Source: JAHBNG01 sp039028975 (GTDB lineage: Bacteria; Chloroflexota; Anaerolineae; Caldilineales; Caldilineaceae). From it: 64,000 nt of DNA. The translations under genes and the position numbers were made by a program. Below, piece after piece: positions 8,287 through 17,700 of the stretch. How positions within the stretch are numbered: position 1 is the stretch's first letter; each line of letters starts with the position of its first letter. The DNA is taken from contig JBCCHB010000006.1 in assembly GCA_039028975.1 (NCBI GenBank), positions 1 through 64,000 on the forward strand, given 5' to 3'. The notes below the pieces were generated by a model, which saw only the letters and a program-made list of their open reading frames with translations, searched no databases and had not been told where the DNA came from.

Positions 8287-8901
8287 GTGATTTGTGTGTA
8301 AAATATTTAAGTGGTTGCTAAATTGAACGAATTGCTAGATGCCTAAAGCGAATCAAGTTGCACTTACGCAATCATACACACATGTATCTATGTATCATAC
8401 ATGCAGAGAAGAATAAAACTGTGGAAAAAACTTATCGAGGAAGAAACCGAAGGGATTCGTATGTAAATTATCGCCGAGCGTATATACTTGGCTCTGTCAT
8501 GGATGAGAATAATCTATTCGACTAAAATGCTATCGAATGATTCTCATCTATGGCCAACCGCAGTATATCTGGAGAAGGCACACCCCTTCATAGATTCGAT
8601 AAGTTGTGGAAATTGAAGCCACGGTTGCACCTCCTTTCTGGGATATTTGGACTATTTAGTTTGCCAGCAAGCTTTTTGTCCCGGCTTAACTTGAGATCTA
8701 GGTACGTCGGGCATCCCTTTTTCATGGGGCAAGCCCCCACCTACACGGGAACAAGTTGTGTCTGACCATCTACAGTGTCGCAGAAAAATTCACCATGGTA
8801 TGCATATTTTCCCTTGAGACTATAAACAAAGGGTAACATGGTAAGATAGGGTTGTCAAGGAGTTTTTTATTTTTATTTCTTGCTGTTTTCTAGTTACGTC
8901 C
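8287..8901. other. Intergenic region with inverted repeats, no supported gene
   Basis: This 615-bp gap precedes the ABC exporter operon (minus strand) and follows the acyl-CoA dehydrogenase gene. It holds an interrupted inverted repeat at 8502-8548, with arms GATGAGAAT and ATTCTCATC and nested ATTCGA/TCGAAT, and a degenerate copy of the palindromic repeat family near 8661-8772. AT-rich ATGTAT direct repeats around 8380-8400 may belong to the exporter promoter. The short open frame at 8550-8765 covers the repeat and looks like chance. Confidence 0.5.
8661..8772. repeat. Palindromic dispersed repeat, degenerate copy E
   Basis: The left end GCCAGCAAGCTTTTTGTCCCG and the right end CGGGAACAAGTTGTGTCTGACC mirror each other imperfectly. 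An internal GGGGC-AAG-CCCC hairpin lies between them, and the right flank CCATCTACA resembles that of the better copies. Confidence 0.5.
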
Positions 8902-10059
8902 TTACCGCAGCCCGGTTAACTGTCGAGCAATCACCATGCGCTGGACTTCACTCGTTCCTTCGTAGATCTCGGTGATCTTGGCATCGCGGAAGTAGCGCTC
9001 TAATGGCAACTCTTTAGAGTATCCCATGCCACCGTGGATCTGAATGGCTTGGGTGGTGACCCACATAGCCGTTTCACTGGCATAGAGCTTGGCCATGCTC
9101 GATTCTAATGTATAGCGCCCGCCGTTCTTCTTGGCATCGATTTTGGCAAGAGCCGCTTGGTATATCAAGAGGCGGCTGGCATCGACTCGGCACTTCATGT
9201 CGGCTAGCTTCTGCTGAATCATTTGGAATTGGCCGATCTTGCTGCCAAAGGCTTCCCGCTCTTGCGCGTACCCAACGCTGGCCTCAAGTGCCGCTTCAGC
9301 AATCCCTAGCGCCTGAGACGCAATGCCGATCCGGCCCGCATCCAGCACAGTCATGGCAATTTTGAAGCCTTCCCCTTCTTGGCCAAGACGGCATTCCACT
9401 GGACATTCGTAATTATCGAAGATGACCTCGCTCGTGGCCGACGCGCGGATACCCAACTTGGGTTCAGTCTTGCCCCGTTTGAAGCCAGGCTTGGTTGTAT
9501 CAATCAGAAAGGCGGTAACGCCACTATGTTTCTTCTCTGGCTGTGTCATAGTAAAGAGGACAATGAAATCAGCATAGGGTGCAGATGTGACCCAGGACTT
9601 GGTGCCGTTGATGACGTAGACATCCCCTTTGCGCACAGCCCGGCTGACCATGGTCCCCGCGTCGCTGCCACTCATGGGTTCCGTGAGACTATAAGCACCA
9701 ATGGCCTTCCCACTGGCTACAGGGACCAAGAACTGCTGCTTCTGTTCCTCAGTTCCAAAATTGTAGATTCCATTGGCGTAGAGCGAATTGTTGACGGACA
9801 TGATGGTGCCGTGACTGGCATCGGCCTTACACACTTCGGTGAGAGCCAGCACATAGGCCAACGTATCCATGCCTGCCCCACCGTAGTCTTCGGGTGTCTC
9901 GATGCCCATAAAGCCTAGCCCACCCATCTGGCGTACTGTGTCAATAGGAAATTCCCCGGTTGCATCGTGGTGCTCGGCAATAGGTGCGATCTTTTCTTGG
10001 GCGAAGTCGCGTGCGGCTTCCTGGATCATTTTGTGTTCTTCGGTAATGAAGTCAAACAT
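8902..10059 (-). CDS. Acyl-CoA dehydrogenase (short/medium-chain type)
   Basis: This flavoprotein of about 385 residues introduces an alpha,beta double bond into an acyl-CoA and passes electrons to ETF. It is a textbook family member. It has YSLTEPMSGSDAG and TKSWVTSAPYAD for FAD and substrate, QREAFGSKIGQFQMIQ, and the C-terminal IYEGTSEVQRMVIARQL with the catalytic Glu in YEGT. The position used as base in isovaleryl-CoA dehydrogenases is Gly here (DAGRIGIA). ATG 10059 (MFDFITEEH) matches the family N-terminus and has AAGGA upstream; earlier in-frame codons add unrelated sequence. A role in fatty-acid or branched-chain oxidation is likely. A 15-bp palindrome lies 84 bp upstream. Confidence 0.93.
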   Translation of the reverse strand: MFDFITEEHKMIQEAARDFAQEKIAPIAEHHDATGEFPIDTVRQMGGLGFMGIETPEDYGGAGMDTLAYVLALTEVCKADASHGTIMSVNNSLYANGIYNFGTEEQKQQFLVPVASGKAIGAYSLTEPMSGSDAGTMVSRAVRKGDVYVINGTKSWVTSAPYADFIVLFTMTQPEKKHSGVTAFLIDTTKPGFKRGKTEPKLGIRASATSEVIFDNYECPVECRLGQEGEGFKIAMTVLDAGRIGIASQALGIAEAALEASVGYAQEREAFGSKIGQFQMIQQKLADMKCRVDASRLLIYQAALAKIDAKKNGGRYTLESSMAKLYASETAMWVTTQAIQIHGGMGYSKELPLERYFRDAKITEIYEGTSEVQRMVIARQLTGLR

Positions 10060-10142
10060 AGTTGTGTTATTCCTTGAGTTTTGTCTGGCGTTGCGTAACA
10101 CACTGCTGGTATTCTAGTAATTGACGACCAGCTTGGACTGTT

Positions 10143-10157
10143 TTTACATTATGTAAA
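10143..10157. promoter_or_regulatory. Candidate operator palindrome upstream of acyl-CoA dehydrogenase
   Basis: TTTACAT-T-ATGTAAA is a perfect 7-bp inverted repeat around one central base, 84 bp before the acyl-CoA dehydrogenase start. Size and symmetry fit a TetR/GntR-type operator. The regulator is not in the window, so this is an inference. Confidence 0.4.
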
Positions 10158-10261
10158 CCACCGACCAAAATAGATTGATGTTTCCCTTTACATCTGTATC
10201 ATACAACTTTCGCATTCTCTGGTAGAAAGCAATTGCTATATACTTCGCCAGACGGTAACCG

Positions 10262-10330
10262 TTCACGCCCCCTGAGCTTGTCGAAGGGGAAACTCGGCTT
10301 CGACAAGCTCAGCCTACAGGGGGAAGGTGA
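10262..10330. repeat. Long palindrome with the CTGAGCTTGTCGAAG motif
   Basis: CTGAGCTTGTCGAAG (10272-10286) and its exact complement CTTCGACAAGCTCAG (10298-10312) form a 15-bp perfect stem over an 11-nt loop. It is extended outward by CCCCCTG/CAGGGGG and TTCAC/GTGAA. I recall this core as a very widespread short repeat in environmental bacterial genomes. It sits next to copy D of the local repeat family. A nearby TATACTTCGCCAGA (about 10238-10251) suggests that it interrupted or abuts another copy. Confidence 0.75.
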
Positions 10331-10339
10331 ATGGCTACA

Positions 10340-10443
10340 CCAGAAAAGTCTTGACCCGACTATTGTCTAAACTGCTCTGGATAATTCCGAAAAGGGAGAA
10401 CATTCACGTCTTCACGGGAACAAGCTTTTTCTGGCCATCTATA
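10340..10443. repeat. Palindromic dispersed repeat, copy D
   Basis: The left arm CCAGAAAAGTCTTGACCCG (10340-10358) faces the right arm CGGGAACAAGCTTTTTCTGG (10415-10434), followed by CCATCTATATAG. The right flank supplies the stop codon of the DUF1703-type gene: its TAG is inside the conserved repeat end. Confidence 0.7.
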
Positions 10444-12160
10444 TAGTAAAGACCCGAAAACCCTGATTGCCAAAACAATAGATGACAAATTGCTCGATTC
10501 TAGCTTCGGGGTACTCCTTTTTCAGGCCCTCTGCATACCCGGCAATTTGGGTTGTATCGTCAGGCTGCAATGTAAAATCCTCAATTGACGTTTTCAGCCT
10601 ACGAAACTCTGTATTGGAATAGTACTTAAACTCAATCACCCAGCGCAACCCAGCATACTTTTCGTGATATTTGCCTACAAATTCAAGATCGCTTTTTCCC
10701 GATGGATAGGAGCGCTCGACATTCCAGGTAAAGAGATAAGATAGATGCTCATTACATAGTTGGTAGAATGTTGTCCGGTAGAAATTTTCATTCATCTGCG
10801 TGAAGACAGCTTCTGGTAATTGGGAGACATACTGGCTCCAATAGCCAGAAAAAAGTACTTCCAGGTTAGGGTAAGTGACAAACGATTGCATTATTTCGGC
10901 ATATCGGGTGGAGCTATCAATCTGGTGCAATTCATTAAAGTATTCTACAAAAATTTGCTGCATGTTCAGATTGGGCAACTTCAAATAAAATTTATCTGTG
11001 CGGGTAAGCATGCCCAGATGAAAAAAGGAGACAGGATAGAAATCTGGCTGAAAGAAATAAGCTGTGTTGAATTTGGTGGTTAAGAAATTGTTGTTGTAGG
11101 CAATTCGATTTTCTGCTGCCAGTTGAGTGACAAATGCTTCGGTGTCACCCGGGTTGGCGCTAGTTAAACGGCGAACCCAGCGAAGGTCGGTGCGTAAGTT
11201 CAGATCGGTGAGGAATTCTGGCATCTCTTTAGTGCTGGTAAAGTGATCCAAAAAGTACATCAATATGGTTGAATTATATAATCCCTCACCTTCGTTACTG
11301 TTAAAGTGATATCCGTCATAATGGTTCTTGATTGTCGCATTAATGGTCGAACGGGTTGATGGGTCAATATCATAGTCTGCATAAACCTCGTCAAGTAATT
11401 GCTCGACTTCCGCCTGGGTAAAGCCCAGCATTGCTTCAAACTCGGCTCGCAATGTAAGGATCGACCCGACGTTAAAGGCCCATGCCAACTCATCTATTAG
11501 AACAGGAAGAACCCCCGTAATAAAGATGTTCTCAATTGCTGCCATTTCCCGGCCTTCTTTGATGACTTTGAAGAAGGTTTTTAGGAAGCTGGTCTCATCG
11601 GTCAGGCGATTGTATAGCTCGCTGTGGTGACCTGTTATAAGCTGATTGGCAAAGTTGTCGTACTCGTCAATAATAATATAGAGAGGGGGAAGCCTATGTG
11701 TCCATATTGTATTCTGCAAAATGCTTAGATTGTCGGACGCGGGGGCATTAATATCAAATTCTGGCAAATCACTTAAAAAATCAGCATAATAGCTGCGCAG
11801 GCCATTCAGAAGTGTGTTACTTTGCCGCTTAAAGCTCTTTTCGATCTCATGGATATTGGATCCAGTCTCAATACGGGAAAAATTGAGCGGTAGCACCATG
11901 AATTGATTTTGCCCTCCCGTTGGGTTCTGGCCGATCCATGTATTGCCAAATAATTCACCAAATTGATCGGCAAAGTTTAGATCATAATAGTGGCGGAGCA
12001 TGGAACAGAGGACAGATTTGCCAAATCGACGCGGACGCAGAAAGATCGGGTTACTCACCCGCTCTAGCTTGGCAATGTACTTAGTTTTATCGACGAAATA
12101 ACCATTTTTACGAACAACTGCTCCGTAATTGGATTCTCCGTACAGTACCCGTTTTTTCAT
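10439..12160 (-). CDS. AAA-ATPase-like / PD-(D/E)XK nuclease family protein (DUF1703)
   Basis: The 573-residue protein matches the DUF1703 type: an AAA-ATPase-like N-terminal domain with a C-terminal PD-(D/E)XK nuclease-like domain. The N-terminus has YFVDKTKYI and the Walker A-like RPRRFGKSVLCSML near residues 42-55. YIIIDEYDNFA near 165 is a Walker B-like segment. At the C-terminus, SDLEFVGKY followed about 20 residues on by IEFKYY supplies the D...ExK nuclease residues. These proteins are common in multiple paralogues in Bacteroidota and Chloroflexota and their biological role is not settled; defence or mobile-element functions are often guessed. The stop codon lies inside a dispersed repeat. 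A 57-residue gene sits directly upstream. Confidence 0.88.
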   Translation of the reverse strand: MKKRVLYGESNYGAVVRKNGYFVDKTKYIAKLERVSNPIFLRPRRFGKSVLCSMLRHYYDLNFADQFGELFGNTWIGQNPTGGQNQFMVLPLNFSRIETGSNIHEIEKSFKRQSNTLLNGLRSYYADFLSDLPEFDINAPASDNLSILQNTIWTHRLPPLYIIIDEYDNFANQLITGHHSELYNRLTDETSFLKTFFKVIKEGREMAAIENIFITGVLPVLIDELAWAFNVGSILTLRAEFEAMLGFTQAEVEQLLDEVYADYDIDPSTRSTINATIKNHYDGYHFNSNEGEGLYNSTILMYFLDHFTSTKEMPEFLTDLNLRTDLRWVRRLTSANPGDTEAFVTQLAAENRIAYNNNFLTTKFNTAYFFQPDFYPVSFFHLGMLTRTDKFYLKLPNLNMQQIFVEYFNELHQIDSSTRYAEIMQSFVTYPNLEVLFSGYWSQYVSQLPEAVFTQMNENFYRTTFYQLCNEHLSYLFTWNVERSYPSGKSDLEFVGKYHEKYAGLRWVIEFKYYSNTEFRRLKTSIEDFTLQPDDTTQIAGYAEGLKKEYPEARIEQFVIYCFGNQGFRVFTI

Positions 12161-12186
12161 CGGTCTGATTCTGTTGCCTTGTTCTG

Positions 12187-12360
12187 TTATTCTTTGAGTT
12201 TTGCTTGCAGGTCTTCAACAAATTGCTGATGTTCAGGTGATTGGATCCCACTTTGGACTGTATCGAGGGCTTTACCTAAAGCCATCTGCATCAATAATGG
12301 TCGAGCCGTCTCCGGCTGCTGGAAGTCGCAAAAGAACATCGGCTTATTAGTAGCAATCAT
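12187..12360 (-). CDS. Small hypothetical protein (57 aa) upstream of DUF1703 gene
   Basis: A 58-codon frame starts at ATG 12360 with AGGAG 10 nt upstream and stops at TAA 12187-12189, 26 bp before the DUF1703-type start. The product begins MIATNKPMFFCDF, has a QQPETARPLLMQMALGKALD stretch and ends in a charged helix (FVEDLQAKLKE). I do not recognise a family. The good ribosome binding site, consistent orientation and short gap suggest a real gene co-transcribed with its large neighbour, perhaps an accessory or regulator of it. Confidence 0.5.
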   Translation of the reverse strand: MIATNKPMFFCDFQQPETARPLLMQMALGKALDTVQSGIQSPEHQQFVEDLQAKLKE

Positions 12361-12649
12361 TTGGAAATTATCTCCTCAACCAGCCGGATTGTGCTTGTGA
12401 GCTACTGTGCATTATACCACACCTACCAGCTCCCAAAAGTAGTCCACTGCCAGCACCAATCGGCTGCCGTACCATGAAAACATCTGCCCATCTACCAGGT
12501 GAACGATTAAGCCAGGCAATGTTTTTCTCATCTCTTCTCGATGCTTCTCTCGAAAGGGAATAACGACGATGTGGGTTACTAAGGAAGGTGCTTAGACAGA
12601 GCGTGGTTGTGACAGGTCACCACAATTTGCCGAGAGCACAGAATAGAAA
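12361..12649. other. Intergenic, possible decayed gene fragment
   Basis: The minus strand of 12412-12579 is open and protein-like (PFREKHREEMRKTLPG, then a hydrophobic/aromatic stretch ending YFWELVGVV). It has no ribosome binding site and a stop immediately upstream. It may be the tail of a lost gene. Nothing else is visible. Confidence 0.3.
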
Positions 12650-14029
12650 TTAATTCCGCAAACTATGGATAGGGGCTGGTATGCGACCTCCGAATTGGAC
12701 AAAGTTTGACGACTTCCCAGCATTGCGTACTGGCAGGATGGCGCTTTCTCCAAAGAGGCCACCGAACGCCACAAATTCCCCAGCTTCTTTGCCAGGAACA
12801 GGAATGAGACGGGTTGCCGTCGTCTTGTTGTTGATCATGCCGATAACCATTTCGTCAGCCATAATCGCCGCAATTGTTGCAGCATCAACCGAGCCAGGAA
12901 TGGCAACCATGTCGAGGCCAACGGAGCAGACGCTAGTCATTGCTTCAAGCTTTTCCAGGGTGAGATGTCCCAGCCGGACTGCCTCAGCCAGCTCTCGATC
13001 TTCACAGACAGGAATAAAGGCTCCGCTGAGGCCACCAACACTTTGACTGGCAAAGGCGCCTCCCTTCTTGACTGCGTCGTTGAGCATGGCCACGACAGCC
13101 GTTGACCCAGGCGCACCGATGGCCTCAACTCCCAAAATTTTGAGGATTTCACCAATGCTGTCCCCGACCGCGGGCGTTGGTGCCAGCGAAACATCGACAA
13201 CCCCAAAGGGAATGCCCAATTCTTCGGCAACTCGCTTGCCAATTAGTTCACCGACGCGGGTAACCCGAAAGGCAGTGCGCTTGATCTCATCCGCAAGATC
13301 GTGAAGGCCCAAGCTCGTCGTCTCGAAGTTTTCAAGCTTGCGCTGCAATGCTCTTGCCACCACACCCGGGCCACTGACGCCTACGTTGATAACAGCCTCC
13401 GGCTGCCCTACTCCGTGAATTGCGCCAGCCATAAACGGGTTATCGCCAGGCTGATTCATAAAAACGACCAGTTTGGCCGCAGCAAATCCGTCAGTTTGAC
13501 TGCTATGTGCGGCCAATTCCTTGACGGTCCCTCCCAAACGTGCTACAGCGTCCATATTGAGACCATAGCGAGTGGAGCCAACATTGATCGAGCCACACAC
13601 CTGGTCGGTGGTAGCCAATGCATCGGGTAATGCATTGATAAGGACCAGATCGGTCGGTGTTGCCCCTTGTTCTACATTTGCAGAGAAGCCACCGATGAAG
13701 TCTATTCCGATTTCGGCTGCCGTGGCATCAAGGGCTTGGGCTACAGCAATAAAGCCATCGTGATTAAACCCTGCACAGACGTGAGCAATCGGCGTGATGG
13801 CCATTCGCTTGTTAACAATCGGTAAGCCATAAAGCTCGGTTAGTGCGTTGCAGGTCGGTACCAATCCCGCACCAAACCGGCGGATTTTGGCTTGGATACG
13901 CGTACAGGTATCATGCACATTGCTGCCGCGACAATCCATCAGATCAAGCCCAAGCGTCACAGCCCGCACATCGAGCTTCTCTTTCTGGATCATGCCAACA
14001 GTTTCGAGAATTTGGTCAGAACGTATCAT
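12650..14029 (-). CDS. UPF0210 (DUF711) family protein
   Basis: This protein of about 459 residues belongs to UPF0210/DUF711, conserved in Firmicutes, archaea and others. The N-terminus IRSDQILETVGMI followed by LDVRAVTLGLDLMDC matches the family, as does the length. Mid-protein GGFSANVEQGATPTDL and the glycine-rich C-terminal AIPGSVDAATIAAIMADE are typical. The biochemical role is unknown to me. I start at ATG 14029 (MIRSDQ) because it aligns with the family N-terminus; a TTG at 14056 with weak purine-rich upstream sequence is the alternative. It follows a double-ACT protein gene by about 110 bp. In other genomes UPF0210 and the ACT protein UPF0237 are also adjacent, which argues for a joint function. 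Confidence 0.87.
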   Translation of the reverse strand: MIRSDQILETVGMIQKEKLDVRAVTLGLDLMDCRGSNVHDTCTRIQAKIRRFGAGLVPTCNALTELYGLPIVNKRMAITPIAHVCAGFNHDGFIAVAQALDATAAEIGIDFIGGFSANVEQGATPTDLVLINALPDALATTDQVCGSINVGSTRYGLNMDAVARLGGTVKELAAHSSQTDGFAAAKLVVFMNQPGDNPFMAGAIHGVGQPEAVINVGVSGPGVVARALQRKLENFETTSLGLHDLADEIKRTAFRVTRVGELIGKRVAEELGIPFGVVDVSLAPTPAVGDSIGEILKILGVEAIGAPGSTAVVAMLNDAVKKGGAFASQSVGGLSGAFIPVCEDRELAEAVRLGHLTLEKLEAMTSVCSVGLDMVAIPGSVDAATIAAIMADEMVIGMINNKTTATRLIPVPGKEAGEFVAFGGLFGESAILPVRNAGKSSNFVQFGGRIPAPIHSLRN

Positions 14030-14138
14030 ATAATTGTTGATTTGTTGGTTACTCAATATCTCTTAACTAAGAGATTTTAGTAGGAAGTAAACAGTGAAGA
14101 GCAGGCATGACATATACTGATTACCGACGGCTGTTTAC

Positions 14139-14699
14139 CTATGTAGGCATAGTGATCTCATGGGTGGCGGTAAAGATATCACTATGTTGTAAAACCATTT
14201 GAATACCAGCTTCTTCGGAAAAGCGTTGCAGTGCTTGCTGAATCGTGCGCAGGGACGCCGCCTGGCTGAGATCGACTTGAAGGACCATCACATACTCTGC
14301 ATCGTTGACTCTCGTGGCGAGATCCACGATATTGATCTGGCTATCTGCGCAGAATGTGGCAACCTGGGCCACAAAGCCTATCTGATCTGGGCCAGATGCC
14401 GTGAGAACATAGAGATTCTCCTGAGGAGTCGCTTGGTCGGTAGTTGTGGGGTTTGCTGGAAAAACTATACATTTAATAGGAGATTCATCTGCTTGGCGAA
14501 TGGATCGCAACCGTCTTTTGATCTTCTGCTCACTTATATCAGCGGAAAAGGCAGCCAGCAGGATCATGGTGAAGTATCCTTGCAGAACCGTCTGGCTTAG
14601 TTCGGCAATGTTGCCATCCAGATCACTGATACATCCTGCAACATCTCGCACGATCCCGACTCGATCGCGTGCGGTAATAGCTATGACAAATTGATTCAT
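14139..14699 (-). CDS. Tandem ACT-domain protein (GcvR/UPF0237-like)
   Basis: The 186-residue protein has two ACT domains. The first is at about residues 3-80 (FVIAITARDRVGIVRDVAG, the classic beta-alpha start of a ligand-binding ACT fold). The second is at about 95-175 (LYVLTASGPDQIGFVAQVA). This resembles GcvR-type and UPF0237 regulators that sense amino acids. No DNA-binding or catalytic domain is attached, so it probably acts as a ligand-dependent partner. It lies 21 bp after the IcmF gene and ahead of the UPF0210 gene, all on the minus strand, so it is likely part of one operon linking an amino-acid signal to branched-chain acyl-CoA metabolism. That last step is inference. Confidence 0.85.
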   Translation of the reverse strand: MNQFVIAITARDRVGIVRDVAGCISDLDGNIAELSQTVLQGYFTMILLAAFSADISEQKIKRRLRSIRQADESPIKCIVFPANPTTTDQATPQENLYVLTASGPDQIGFVAQVATFCADSQINIVDLATRVNDAEYVMVLQVDLSQAASLRTIQQALQRFSEEAGIQMVLQHSDIFTATHEITMPT

Positions 14700-14720
14700 A
14701 GTCCTTGTCCCCTGGTCGTC

Positions 14721-17700
14721 TTACATATTCCGCCGATATTGTCCCCCCACCTCATACATGGCATTGGCAATCTGCCCCAGCGAACAGACCTTCACCGCTT
14801 CCATAAATCCTTCAAATAGATTATCGTTTTGCACAGCGATGGCCCGTAGATCATTTAATTGCTGATGGGTGGTATCCGGCAACCAAGCGTGGAGCCGTTC
14901 AATGCGGGCAATCTGTTCTTCCTGCTCTTCTGTCGTAGAGCGAATCACCTCGCGTGGCAGAACAGTGGGTGAGCCATCGTCGGACAGAAACGTATTAACG
15001 CCGATAATGGGCATGTCACCCGAGTGTTTGAGATGCTCGTAGTAGAGCGACTCCTCCTGAATTTTGCCCCGCTGGTACATGGTCTCCATTGCGCCCAACA
15101 CGCCACCGCGCTCTGTGATGCGGTCAAACTCAGCCAGGACAGCCTCTTCTACCAAATCGGTTAGCTCTTCGATGATGAAGGAGCCTTGCATAGGATTCTC
15201 ATTCTTGGCGAGACCCAACTCTTCGTTGATGATGAGCTGAATGGCCATGGCGCGCCGCACCGATTCCTCTGTTGGTGTGGTGATAGCCTCGTCATAGGCA
15301 TTTGTGTGGAGCGAGTTGCAGTTATCATAGATGGCGTAGAGGGCCTGCAACGTGGTGCGGATATCGTTGAAGCCGATCTCCTGGGCGTGAAGGGAGCGTC
15401 CCGACGTCTGGATATGATACTTGAGTTTCTGGGCACGCTCGTCGGCCCCATACTTGAACTTGAGCGCCTTGGCCCAAATGCGCCGTGCCACCCGGCCGAT
15501 GACCGCATACTCTGGATCTTCACCATTGGAGAAGAAGAAGGAGAAATTGGGCGCAAAATGGTCAATGTCCATGCCGCGCGAGTGGTAGTATTCTAGGAAG
15601 GTGAAGCCATTGGCCAGGGTAAAGGCGAGCTGGGAAATTGGATTCGCCCCTGCCTCGGCGATGTGATAGCCCGAAATCGAGACCGAGTAGAAGTTGCGCA
15701 CGCCGTGGTTGATAAAATACTGCTGTACATCACCCATCAGCCGTAGTGAAAATTCGGTGGAGAAGATGCAGGTATTCTGGGCTTGATCCTCTTTGAGAAT
15801 GTCTGCCTGTACTGTGCCGCGCACGGTGGCTAGCGTCTTGGCCTTGATTTTGTTGTATACATCCGTCGGCAACACCTGGTCGCCTGTGATTCCAAGCAGC
15901 ATAAGGCCCAAACCGTCGTTGCCTTCGGGTAGTTCGCCGCGGTAGGTAGGGCGCACCAAACCGCGCTCTTCGTAGAGTTCGCGTAGTTTGGCTTCAACCT
16001 GATCGGCCAGGCCATGCTCGCGGATATGTAACTCGCACTGCTGATCGACGGCCGCGTTCATAAAGAAAGCCAGGATAATGGCCGCCGGTCCATTGATGGT
16101 CATGGAGACCGAGGTCGCTGGATCACAGAGGTTAAAGCCGCTGTAGAGCCTTTTGGCATCATCCAGTGTGGGGATAGAGACGCCCGAATTGCCCACTTTC
16201 CCGTAGATGTCGGGACGATGATCAGGGTTGCTGCCGTAGAGCGTCACCGAGTCAAAAGCGGTGGAGAGACGCTTGGCTGGCATTCCGAACGAGACGTAAT
16301 GGAAACGGCGGTTGGTCCGCTCCGGTCCACCTTCGCCCGCGAACATGCGGGTGGGGGCTTCGCCTTGGCGCTTAAAGGGGAAGACGCCCGCTGTGTAGGG
16401 AAACTCACCCGGCACATTTTCCCGCAGGCTCCAGGCTAGAATATCGCCCCAGGCGCTGTACTGGGGTAGCGTTACCCTGGGAATGCGGTTGTGGGAGAGC
16501 GTAGTGGTGTAGGTTGGTACTGGAATGTCACGCCCACGCACTTGGTAAACAAACTCGTCAGCCTGATAGTGGGCAAACTTTGCAGCCCACTCGTCGATGA
16601 TCTGCTGGTTGGCTCTGTCCAGTTGCAGGCTCACCTTCTCGAAGAGAGGTGCAAGCTGTTGCTTCAACTCGCTCTGTCCTTCACTGGCAGCTAAGTCAAT
16701 GGTCTGCTGGATGCCATAGAGCTGATTGGCGATCTTGGCTTGCTCGTTCACCTGCTCGTCGTAGCTACGGCAAGTTTCGGCAATCTCCGAGAGGTAGCGC
16801 ACTCGATTGGGCGGGATGATGTAGATCTTCTCAGAGACGCCATCTTTGAAGGTCGAGCCAGGCTGTAGATCCGCGCCCGTCTTCTGTGCCACCGTTTCCG
16901 TGACTGCGCAATAAAGGTTGTTGGTCCCCACATCGTTGAACTGGGCACCGATGGTGCCGTAAACGGGCAGATCCTCGTCGGAAGCGGTCCACAACTGGCG
17001 GTTGCGCTTGTATTGCTTTTTGATATCCCGCAGCGCATCAAGTGCCCCCCGCTTGTCGAACTTGTTGACGGCAATCACGTCCGCAAAGTCGAGCATGTCG
17101 ATCTTCTCTAGCTGGCTGGCCGCGCCATATTCGGGCGTCATCACATACATGGAGACATCGGCAATGTCCACAATCTCGGTGTCGGATTGACCAATGCCTG
17201 ATGTCTCCAGGATGATCAGGTCAAAGTCCGCAGCCTGTAGCACTTTCAGCACGTTGGGGATATGAGTGGAGAGGGCGAGATTGGCTTGGCGGGTCGCCAT
17301 TGAGCGCATGTAAATTCTATCATTGTAGATCGCATTCATGCGGATGCGGTCGCCCAACAGCGCACTGCCGGTGCGTCGCTTAGATGGATCGACCGAGACA
17401 ATGGCCATGCGCTTCTCATCAAAGTCAAGGAGGAAGCGGCGCACTAGTTCGTCTACCAGCGACGATTTCCCCGCTCCGCCCGTGCCGGTGATGCCGAGGA
17501 TGGGTGGCACAGCTTTACTTCTCAGTGCATACTCGACCGCCTCCATGATCGAATCGCTAGACGTATCCTCGTTCTCCAGTGCGGAGATGATACGGCCCAA
17601 TGCCATCGCTTGATCCTTGGTTGGTGCTTGAACGACTTTTTGGACCAACTCACCCCCCAACGACCCTGTTGGTTTGATCTTCAACGCGGCTGCAACCATA

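Noticed and set aside
8550..8765. 71-codon frame in the gap before the ABC exporter
   Set aside because: It is largely made of a degenerate palindromic repeat, with no ribosome binding site.
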